Assembly: GCF_030867095.1 (NCBI RefSeq)
Contig: NC_081824.1
Coordinates: 144,241,433-144,305,432, forward strand
Reading direction: 5' to 3'
Length of the DNA: 64,000 nucleotides
DNA from: Alligator mississippiensis
Taxonomy: Eukaryota > Chordata > Crocodylia > Alligatoridae
In this document: piece by piece, positions 26,801 to 38,800 of the stretch
Position numbering within the stretch: position 1 is the stretch's first letter
Layout: every line of letters begins with the position of its first letter
Program-made: the position numbers and the translations under genes
Notes under the pieces: generated by a model
The model's input: the letters and a program-made list of their open reading frames with translations, nothing else
What the model was told of the DNA's origin: nothing
The model's database searches: none

Positions 26801-29800
26801 TGTGGCAGAGCAGAGCACAGAGCCTGACTCCCCCTTTTCCCACGGGCAGCACGGCTGAAGTGGAGTCTGTAGTGGGAGGGTGTAGGCTGCCTGTTTTGGG
26901 CTCAGGTGGGGGTGGACCAGCTTCCCACCACTGTGCACACTCCTGGGGTGGGGCTTGGGGGCACATACCTTCCAGACTTGTGAGTGGGACAGAGGCAAGT
27001 GTGGGCTGCCCACTGCAGGCTTGGGCTCCCTGCCTTGCTGCCCTTCTCTCAGGGCCTCTGCATCCCAGCAGGTGGGACCTGGTGTGGTAGGGCAGAACAG
27101 GGTCCAGCACCACCACTGTGAGCCCTGTGTCACCATGGTGAGGTTCCATCCATGCTGCCATCCCTGCTGCTGCTGGGCAGGCAGAGAATACTTCGCCATG
27201 GCAGAGCAGGGCTCCCAGCAGTGGTAGCATTGAGCTTCCCTGCCCCTCCCCATTCTGCCCTGCAATGCCAGGTCCTGTCTGATAGGCCATGGAGGCCCCA
27301 GGAGGAGGTAGATGGGCAGGGAGCCCTGAGCTCACAGCAGGGAGTCCACCCCACCCCTGCCCCACATACAGATCTGGGAGGCATGTGCCCCCCATATCCC
27401 TCCTGGCAGGGTGCGCAGCAGTGGGGAGCCAGCACCACCCCCCAAATGAGCTGCCTATGGCTCTGTTTTGCTTACTGCCTGGGCCTTATGGTCGCACATT
27501 CCAGCAATGAGCCCCAAGCCCCACATACTGCCTGGGCTGGGCAGCAGCCCCAGGCCCATCCCCAGCCCCAACCCTGCCCAACTCCCTCCCTTACTATGGG
27601 GGCCTCAATTCTACCCCTCCCCCACCAGACTTACTTGCGGGGAGCTGCTCCCCAGGATGCCTGGCAGCCATGTGCCAGGAAGGAAGAAGAAGGAAGTTTT
27701 TCCTCTTAAAATGAGACAATTTGTCTTTTACTGCATTTTACCATGGCGAACAGAAAACTCAGATCCCCAGCCATTATGTACAGGTTCCTCTTTATGTTGC
27801 CTTACAATCAACATTTTTACCTAGATATGTTGGAGTGATGGAAGAAATTGCTCCTGTTATATATTTTCTGGTTAATTTCTGCAGAACCAGAAGGGAAATT
27901 ATGTGTTTACTGCTCACTCTTCCTTCATCGTCCATCCTTTTCTTCAGTCCTTTCACCAACACATATCTTAAGCTTTCCCTAGGCATGGATTTATTCAGGA
28001 AGTAATATTCCTGATTAACTGCATGCATAGATACTCTTACAGTGCGATAAGTATGCCTTGTTCATTTGCATTGTAAGTACTTGTGCACTCTGATTCTAGA
28101 ACCCATATGCCTTGTTCCTGGTTACCTTAACCTGCTCTTGGGTGAGCTTACTAGGAACAAGGCATTTTTACTTTAGAATAAAAGTATCCACACGTGGCAT
28201 TGCTCTGGAATAACTAAAAAGAACATAGGCCTATAAGGAATCTCTTGGATCATCAAGTCTGTCCTATTAGTGTATACATTATATATTTCCATTAGCAAAT
28301 TGTTTTGGAATAGTTTTTCATGGAGCGTGCCTTCCATACACACAGCAAGGAGGTTCAGTGTAGTTTTGTGTCAGGTCAAGAACCTTTAGGCATAGAGGTG
28401 GTTCTTCAAGTTAGGCCTGAAAGGGTCCCTAAAAAGATGCTGTCAGCTGTGACTCAAATCCAAGAGAAATTACAGTTTCAGCTTCAGAGGACATCATCTC
28501 TGACCATTTGTACACTGAGAATTCCCAAGTTACAGCAATGGTATGAATGATTCCATATGGTGAACCCTCTCCATTTTGATTCAGGTCACACATCGACCCT
28601 CTTATACTGAACCAAGAGCTTATGGATGGAAGTCACTTGTGCCAGTCTCCCACCCAAATGTGTTTGAGGACATTAACTCATCGTCTTATGTAAAAGGTAA
28701 CATTTTTTGGAAAGCGTTATTGCTACCAGCTGTAATCTACAAGTGAGTCCAGTGCATCCTTCTTTTGCTCTAGGAAGAGGCAACACTTCATGTTGCTGTA
28801 AGTAAGAATGACCTTGCCTCTGCAGTAATAATGGGTTGAATGTGGGAGTCAGCATTTTCTTTCATGGACTTTGAAAAAGGTGTGGAACAACCTTATACTT
28901 CAGCTTTTTCATATGCCCTCATTGATTTGTTTTTTTTCACCTGGTAGACAGGTATTCATCTACCTCCGGTAGTTCGGAGGACATGCCCCTCTTGCACAGC
29001 CAGAATGACAACGTATGTAGCTCAGCTTCCTGCAGTAACAATGAGGAAGCACAGGTATGTTTGTGTGTGCAACAGTGTAATGATCCACTAAGGTTTAAGA
29101 CTTTAGCTTCCACAGACAGCATGCTAAGTCCTAGTTCCAGTTTGGTGAAAGGCAAAATAGCACTGATTTCAGTGGTACCAATAATCTGTCTGCTTTCCTT
29201 TCCCACCCATTGTTTGGCAGTGGGCTCTATTTTTAAAAATATTGTCTTATTTTACAAATGTCATTGTAGGTTTCTTTATCAAAGTAGTCTCATGTAACAG
29301 TTTGGCATAAGCATGTTTACAGGCTAACTAATCTATATTTTTTTGGGCACAGGAGAAAGAGAATCTTAGCTTTAAAAAGGCTCAAAAATCCCTGAAACCT
29401 TTGACTAAAACTACGTCCTTGACTGCCTCCAGAAAAAATGGCATAACTTCAAGTACCAGCACAACACCTACAGGAGGTTCTCAAAACTTTCTGGATGCTG
29501 AAGCAAAGGTTTGAACTTACTTTAGGTATTGCCTTTTGTGCTGATTTCTGACAGTACCAGCTCCAGCCATGCCGCTGTGTGCTGCACTAATATGTTTCAT
29601 CAATCCATGCAAAATGAAATTCATAGATTTATTCATTGATTCGTAGATGTTAGAGGCTGGAAGGCACCTCACAAGATCATTGGGTTCAGTCCCCCTGCAC
29701 TTGGACACCATTTTTGCATGAGCAAAAAAGAAAGTCCCCATTTCAACCTTCTTTCCTAGCCACTCTAAAATAGAACATTTCTTTCACAGGTTAATATTAG

Positions 29801-32800
29801 CTGAGAGTCTCCTAAAACTTCAGGCTTTCTTATTGCTTGATAAAAATGTGTACAATATTGTGAGATAGAAAAAACTTTCTTTCCTATCTACAAGACTTAT
29901 CTGCTCACAGCTCCCATGCAAAGCTTAAAGAAGCAAAAGTAAATATTTTATTCTCCCCCCTACAATTTAGCTGCCACTTCACAGCTGTGCAGCGTGTGTT
30001 TTCCATCTGTTGCCTGACATTGCTAATGTACTTCCCAAGGCTTTGCTGCAAAGGCAGCACTCAGAGGCTTTTGAGATGTCTTGAAATAGATAGGCAGGCA
30101 GCAGACAAAAAAAGCGCCGAACTGATTTGGGTTGTAGATAGATCTCGACAGGGGAGAGAAATAAGAATAGGAGGCAGTTGCATTTGAGAAGGGAAGCCAC
30201 TGGGAAACATGTCAAGGAAGTAATGCTGAAGCTGAGGGAGGGCATTATATTAGTTGTGAGGGATTAGGCCTTGCTAAAGAACAGTGCAGAGGATAGACAG
30301 CTTTGGGATGTGGCTGGCAGTATCAAGAGTTGGTGTACTTTTCCCCATAAACTCTGTGGAGTTGGGCCTTTGCCCTCCTGTTGGGCACCTGAATGCATCC
30401 CTAACTGGAAAGGAGAAATACATTGTGTTCCATTGTATTCCTACCTTCAAAATAAATGGCATGCTCTCTGACTGTAGGTGATATCAGCTGAAACTGATTT
30501 GTGGCACTATGAACTTAAGTCTCATTTACATTGAGAACCCTTTACACCCTTGATGTTTGTACTGTTGCCAGAGTAGTGTAAATGAGAACTGGACCTCACA
30601 CTTGGGTACCACAAGCACATGAGGCACCCTTGTGTACTTGGCTCCCATGGCAGGGGCTTTTTATTTAAGAATGCATTATATTGAAAGCTTGCCTAATTTT
30701 GGACCAATTGAATGGTTGGAACAATAAAAGATATCACCCAGGAAAACCCTTGCTTTTTGCACATTTACCCTCTCCACAGGTGTGTCCTCACATGCAGGGG
30801 CATGCATTTGCCATGGCACAAATACCAGGAGCACAAATTTATGTTCCTGCTTTTTGCCACTGTGCACATCCCTGCATGTGGAGTTTGCTGCAGGGCAAAA
30901 TGTCCCACTTCGAGGAAACTACTGTTTCCCTGCTCCTAGCTCCTGGCCTACTGGAGGAGCCAAGGGATACCTAAAGCAGTGGAAATGCCCTGGATGGCAG
31001 CCAGAGCATCTTCCTGGAGGGCCCAGCCTCCAGTTGCTCTGGCAGATGCTTCTGGAGCATGCACCATGCCGCTTTTTTTTGCAGCAGTTTTTTTTTTTAA
31101 TTCCAGGAGGTCCTAGTATCAAATTTTGGTGCAATGCTACAAATTTGCAGTGAGGTGAAACAGCTTTGAGGTGCTGCAAACCACATGTGCATGCTCATTT
31201 GGATGTGCTCCCTTTTTATAAATTTACTTTCAAAGTGCATTGTTTGGCTCTCTCCTTCCCCTTAAAATTGTCCCCTCAGGCCAAATCCAGATGAGCATGG
31301 ATGTTTGGTTCCCTGGGGACAACTAGTGGTGGTGGCTCACCTTGTGCAGTTGGTAGTTGTGCCCAGGAAACGCCTGTCAACATGCACTGTGGTGCATGGC
31401 AAGTTACCCCAGGTTGGGTAGGGGAGGCTGGGGCCAGCACTGGGCTGGCCCCAGCAGCCTTACCTGGGGTCTTGGGGGCCTCCTGGGGCTGCGGCAGTGG
31501 TGATCCTGCCACTTGGAGCCTTGCTGGAAGCTGTAGCATGGCTCCACCAGCCAGGCTCCGGTTTTGAGCAGCACACACTGTCCCCATGTGTGCCACTCAT
31601 TTTTTTTTTGCATCAGTTTTTTTAACCCCTGATTATCCAGGAGTGAATCCTCTCCCTTCCCTCCATGCTGCTTCCTTGCAGCACAGAGAACAACTGAACG
31701 TGTGGTATGTGGTACTGCAGATGTCTCTTTGGCACCCCATACCACATGGCCACGCTAGTTTTGAAGGCAGCCTCTGTGTCATTTTGTTTTCTTTGAGGCA
31801 AATGATGTGAGTGAATATTCTGATTTAAAAATGAGAAGGGAACTTAATGAGAAGGAAACCAAAGAAGCATAAGTGCTGCCACAGAGAAAATGGATTTGTT
31901 CTCACCACAGATTCTTTTTCTGAAAGAACAGTCTTTTACAGTATGTCCCATACATTGACCTTCGACATGGATTGGTGTTTATAATGGTTACATAGAGAGT
32001 TATATTTTCTGCAGAATTGATTAAGGCTGTTGAAAATATTAGCAAAAGTCTATGTTCATATAATGGCATACAATGTTTCTGTAGAGTTTGCTGCCAAAGT
32101 CAGTGTTATCAAGAAGGCCATCACTGTATGAAGAAAAAAAGAAGAATGATGAGGAGGTGCGAGAAAAAATAGAATATCCAGATGGAAAGGTGAGAGATCC
32201 TAGACATGTGGACATATGGAAAAGGTGACCAAGATGGAAAAGGCAACCTCTGCTATAGGGTTTGAATTACTATTATATACCTTGAAGGGAACATTTTGCA
32301 AATGAAGTTTCCTTTCTCCACAAAGGTGAACATCATGACATGTCTTTTCTTGGGCTAAGTACAAACAGTCAAAAAGCCTGAGGCTGAATTGATTCAGTCT
32401 TTGTAGGATAGTCTAAACTTCAGAGATTAAATTGAAACAGAAGTAAACAGACATTTATCTTTGATTCAGGAATGCAACCACATGCCTGCAGTGACTCAGG
32501 CCAGAAGCCAGGGGGCACTAGAGCATGGCTCTCTGGCATGTAGTCAGGATGGGTTGTATGTTCGCTTCCCCTTCCTGCTGCCCCCAGGGTCCCTGGGATT
32601 TGCAGTCCAAAATCACAGCAGCAGGACTATGCAGCAGGGGTATGCAAAACGAGCCCTATTAGATTCGGATTCGGCCCAAAGCAGGGACAGTGATTTGATC
32701 TGTTGATTCAGATCACTGTCCCTGATTTGATTCGGCCAAATCCAAATCTGACGATTCAATGCTGATTCGGCGAATCAGTGATTTGGACACAGGCACAGCT

Positions 32801-35800
32801 TTAAAAGTTTTTTCTACATACCTTGAGGTAGCAGGCATGGCTTGTGATCGCTGTGGTGCTGGGGCGGATGAAGCATCCCACAGCAGTGCAGGGGGCCCAC
32901 CACGTGCTCAACAGTGAACCCGGAAGTAGACCGGAATTACTTCTGGTCCACTTCCAGGCCCGCCAGGGATCACATGCCCCCACCCCCCTGTCTCCTCCCC
33001 AGGCCCGGCGATTGGCTGCAGAAGGACCCAGGAGGCACCAGTCGCCAAGTCAGGGGGGGACCCCCAGCACGCTTCCCGGTGGACCCAGAAGTGCTTCTGG
33101 TCCACTTCTGAGTCTGCTGCCAAGCGCACTGGGGAGCCCCCGGTGCTTCTGAGGGATGCTGCATCTGCCCCAGCACCGCAGCATTCAGAGCCCCTGCTAC
33201 CTAGAAGTATGTAGAAAAAAACATTTAAAGCTTTATCTACATCCAAATCGCCAAAATGTCTGAATCTTTCCAAATCAAGTCAGAGGGTTCTGAATTGATT
33301 TGGAGAAATTAAAGGGTTTTCTGATTCGATTCAGATTTGGAGATTCAGCCACCGAATTGGGCTGAATCTCCACCAAATCGAATCAGGGACCGAAGCTTCA
33401 CACAGCCCTACTATGCAGGGTTGCTCATCACTTCTTCTTCCTGCTTCCAGGTGCCTCTGGGATTTGTAGTCCACAGTCACAGCCAGCAGTAAGTTTGAGC
33501 AGGAGAAGGACTGTTTAACGCCCCCTCCCTGGCCCCAGACCGCAGCCAGGGTTTGCTGGGGGGGGGGGCAGTCCCCCCGCCAGACTAGGCTGCATCCCTA
33601 GCTGGGCTTGCCCCCTCCCACCCACTTTGTCAGCCAACCCTCACTACTCTGTCTAGGGAGCAGAGGGGCAGGGCCAGCCCTGCTCTCGGGAGCAGACAGC
33701 ATAGCCCATCCCAGGGCTGAAAAGCATGCTGGAAAGCTGGGGGACTGTGATTTAACTTGAACCAGGAATGGGTCTGGAACAGAAGTTTCATAAACCAGTT
33801 TGACCCAAATCAGTTAAGTCTGAGACTGCATTCAACCAGGTTTATCTTAAACCAGTTTCAGCCATTTTGAACCTGGTTTATGTGCACTGAGCTTCTGTTC
33901 TGTTACAGGTTTAAACCAGTTTCTGATCACTTAAACAGGTTTATGTAACTTCTGTCCCTAGCCTTAATGATGTAAGACTATAATGGACTGTGAATCTGGG
34001 CAGCTTGGTTCTCTTCCCAGCTGTGCCATTGGTTTTCAGTGTAATCTTTGGGATGTCTTCCCTGCTTTAGTTGCCCTGTTAGCAAACTGGAAGTAATGAT
34101 AACTACCATGGTTAGGTGAAAATCTTCTACTTAAGCAATGATTGAGCTTTGAAAAACAAAGATTAAAGACAATTTCTTTTTGTTTATTTTTCTTTTGAAG
34201 TGATTCTAGTGCTAGAGAAAAATGACAGCTCTGGTGACTGAAAGCCATCTACTGCACACAGATTAGGCGCAGATGAAGTAGTGACAGAGGTGGCACTCTC
34301 TCACTATACCTAAATAATGATCTTCAGAGGCCATCTCAGTTTGTACTTGGAAACTAGCTCATTCATTCTGAGCCTGGCTGTCCCAATAAACCAGCATCAA
34401 AAACAGTTGTATCACTTAGGTCTGTGGGGCAGCACTAGTTCTAGTACCTTTACAGGAAGCATATCTGATGTCTGAACTCATTTCAACTACCACTTCTGTT
34501 ATGTATCCAGGCAGTCCTGTCTTGTTCAACTCTTTCTTCAGTACTAATTTAGAGAGAGAGAGATTTTTTGCAATTGCTGTCAGCTCTGGAACAATTTTCT
34601 CATGTAAATGGAGTTTAAAACATGAGACAACAGTTCATTTTTTTATTTCTGTTCCTTCTTTAGCCTTTCTGTTAATACTACCAGTGATGCTGTCAATTCA
34701 TGCCAGTTGTTGTAGTTTTTGTGATATAGGCATCCATCAGTGAAGGCTGGTCTGAAACCACCCACTTTTTATAGTTAATATTAAGTGGACTTTTGGAAAC
34801 TTCTGCCTATCGTAGCTCCTTCTTACAAAAATGTCAAATGCAGTAGTTCAGCAGCTTGAAAGAAAATAACTGAAAAGAATTGGCCTGTGCTTTTTCACTG
34901 CTGTATTAAATTAATAAAATCATGAGATGGGCTGGCCTTTTTGCAGGGCTGGAGTGAGAATTTTATGGCATTAGAGCAGGAGAAAAACAACAATCCCTGC
35001 CCTAAAGCACATGGGCTTGCTAGTAGCAATATTTCTTGTTTTAAATTGCTCTTAAGAACAATTTTTAGTTATTAACCTCTAATGTTTAAGTAAAAATGTA
35101 TTTAAAGAGAAATATGACCTTAAGAAATAATTGTTCTGCCTGTTTTCATAAAACCCTAGGTCCCCCTTCCCCTAAATGTATTTATTGCTCCTCTTTGTTG
35201 TGGGAGACCTTCCTTCCCCATCAGGGAATCTCTGATGATATTGGAGCCATAGGGTAATATTAAGGAACAAGTTATTCTGACTTCTCCACTGAGATTTTAC
35301 TAAATGGGGTCTGTTATGTAAATCAATGTAAGCTAAGCAAAAGCAGATACCGAAGTAGCTCCAGCAAAGGCTACTTGGGTTAACTAGAGGCTGTGCTAGA
35401 CAGCAGATCTTGTCTGAAACATCAGCTGCAGAAACATGCACTGCTGACATGTTTCTTCTCATCAAGAGCTTTTGGGGGATTTTCTAGGAGTTCTCTGCAT
35501 GCAGCAAAGGTAATTTATGTAGAGCTGATGCACTTCTGATGGGGTTACATTATCTGGAAATATGACTGGCTATTTTTTGTTCTCACCCTAAGATAACTCA
35601 TTGATCCCCATTGTTTTGGTCCCCCTTTATTCTGGTCTCCTAGATGATTCCATTTCTTCTGACTTGCATGCAATATAAATACAGAATACAAACTTTAACT
35701 AGTGTGTGGTTGTCAAGGCCTTAGCTCATCACAGCGGTGTGGCTAAGAAATCTCTGTCTTTCACAGAATCACAGTGCTCCCTTACATTATTAAACTTGAG

Positions 35801-38800
35801 TTGGCTGATACAAAAAACTACCTGGCCAGCCTCTTGCAAAACAAAAATAGGATTTATATAAAATAGATGTCAAATGTTTTAGCTGTTTCCTGGCACACAG
35901 ACTATGCAGAAATTACTTACTGGTGTAGCAGAAGTAGGCTATGAAATACTGTGATGTAGCCTGGAGTCCCTCTGTTAATTAAGTATTGGGGGTGAATTCT
36001 CCTTTGAGTTACACAAGTGCCATTTCACTGACTGCACAGAGGCTGCACTGGTATATCTAGGAGGCAATTCTGGCATGGCTTGTTTTTATTTGTGCACTTA
36101 AAGGTTGAAGAGGTACTTACTGATGGCCGTAGAGTCATTACTTTTCGCAATGGTACCAAGAAAGAGATAAGCGCTGATAAAAGGATGACTGTGGTTAGCT
36201 TTTTCAATGGAGATGTGAAGAAGATCATGCCAGACCAGAGAGTGGTATGTAAACATTTTGGCTTTCCTTTTTTTCAAAGAAGAAAAGCTTTTATATATAT
36301 TGTGAAAGTGATTTGTATGACATTTTTGGGTAGTAGGAAAGGGGAACATTTTCACTAGGGATCTAAATGAGAAGGGTGGTAGTGAACTAGGCCAGGCAGG
36401 CTGTTCCACAAAGAAAGGGAAGCATGGAAGAGGATGCAGGCTAGCAACTAAGAAAGAAAGAAATAGAGCATTGTTGCCAGCATCTTGGGTGGACAAATGG
36501 AAGGGGGAGAAGTGAGACAAGGTAGGGGGAGATGTAACTCTTTGGAACAGGGATTGTTTCCTCCTTACATATTTGTACAGGGCCCAGAGCAATGGGGCTC
36601 TGTCTTTTGGGTGCTGCAGTAATAATGATGATGATAATAGTAATGCAATAATGACCTCATAGTAATGAACTGTCAGCTGGGATATAGATTTGAGGAATAC
36701 TTCGAGATAAAGATGAATATTTTAGTCCGAATAAAGTGTGTTAATGAGCCATAGGAATGATCCAGTGGTCAAGGAAGATCATTTTAACAGCTGTATGTGT
36801 CTGTTTTATATTATGCTTGTTCTTTATGCTGCTAAGTATGAGCACAGTGCTTGAACCATCACACTGCAGGTTAGGTATTATGCATGTCTCCTTTTGAAGC
36901 TGAGCAACTACATCTTGCATTTAATAGTCACTGGTTAGAGAGCAATGAGGAAGTTTCTGCTGTGTTGGAAGTAAGACTCCAGTCTAGAACCTGCTCCCTT
37001 CAGGGCAGCATCTGTTCCACTGGGCCACAGACCCTCCAGGTGGCTCTTATATTCCTATAAACACATATCTCCCCCTCCTGGCAGTGGAGGGGGGCACGTT
37101 AGGTAGTACCAGACTGGGTCAGAACACAGGCCGGTCTAGCCTATGTATATCAGTGGCAGAGTGAATCCTAAGTGGATGTGTATGTATGCAGAACCTACCC
37201 AGACTGATTTGCCCCCTGCCTCTCCTCTCTTCCAGCTTCCAAAGGAGGGAGTGAATAATGCCTAACCTGTACTGTGGTGGTTAGAGCACCATGCAGGGAA
37301 GTCAGACAGAGGGAGTGAAATCTCCTTTGGATGAAAAGGCCTAGAACCTTCCTGTCTGACTATCATAATCACTCAGCTTAAATATGGGTAGAGTCCTCTT
37401 CTACCTGCTTAATACCTGCCAGCCATAGGGAGGTTTGTCTGGCTAGAATTTTGTGACTTAGACGCATATGTTAGGGTATGTAACCATGTAGCTCCCCAGC
37501 CAGTGCATAGTTTACTGTGCATTCACACTATACACACAAATGCTTATATGTCCACCTTGTGCAGGTAATTCAGGGTAGTAGTGTTGTAAACTGTATAAAT
37601 TCCAGAAAGGCCACTTACATGGCTGGAAAGCCACCATTTTAAGGGCCCAATAGGTAAATGAATTTGACACTCAAAGGGGTGTAGGTTGTAGCTGTGTTGG
37701 TCTAAGGACATAGGCAGACAAGGTTCTTTGGGTGCATCTGATATCTTTTATTAGACCAACTTAAATCTAAATTTAAACTTAAATTTAAGTTGGTCTAATA
37801 AAAGATATCAGATTCACCCAAAGACCCTTGTTCAACACTCAAAATCACTTTTCCAAGAGAGATTTTTTTAGGTACATTTAGTATAATCATATTACTATGA
37901 AAATATTGTGAACAGACTACAAGCCCTTCACTCTGCTTGCAGATTTATTTCTATGCAGATGCGCAGACAACCCACACCACTTATCCAACTGGCTTGGAGG
38001 TGCTGCAGTTCCCTAATAATCAAATAGGTATGTAACAGCTTGTAAACTTGAACTACTGTTGCAGGATTGTTTTGTTATAAAAATGAACTCATTCTGACCG
38101 TGGCAGACTGGGTTGTGTCTCTGGGTTTGACTATACTTTCATTTGAGTTGTTACGTGATAATGGGCAAGTCATTAAGTCTCTTTGTACCTCTCATTCTCC
38201 ATCAATAAACTTCAAACCAGTGATACTTGCTTTGAAATCTACTGAGGTAAAAGTACCATTTACATGCTTATCATTATTGTTATTTATTCTTTTGTTTAGT
38301 GGTACATCATCTGTGCTACCTTTCCCTCTGTTATGTTCAGTAAAAGAATATAATGTAGTTTCAAAGAAACCAACAATGGGGGAGTTTCTAAGCAGACTTT
38401 TTTTCCTACAGAAAAACACCATCCTGATGGCACCAAAGAAATTGTGTTCCCTGATCAGACAGTGAAACGTCTCTGTACTGATGGGCTAGAGGAAACAGTT
38501 TTTGCAGATGGTACTTTAGTAAAAGTAGAAAAGTAAGTTTCATGCAAGGTGTCATGAACTGGACATAGAGCATATGTGTAATGGTTAGATTTGAGTAGTG
38601 GGCGAATTCATAAAACTTTAGATGGATTCTTAGAAAATGGTATCTTACCAAGGGAATGTTAATTGTGTTCTAAGTGTGCACAGATTTATTTGAAACCTTT
38701 GAAAGGATGAAAGGAAGAAGGATTTGGATTATAATTAGAGGAATGTGGCGACCAAAATGAGGTGTGGGGGTTTATTGTCTACTGCCTTGCACCTTGTGTA

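Noticed and set aside
26573-27824. Many overlapping frames of 70-204 codons on both strands
   Set aside because: They lie in a GC-rich low-complexity block inside a TCP10 intron. Overlap on both strands, lack of domains and lack of splice context point to chance frames.
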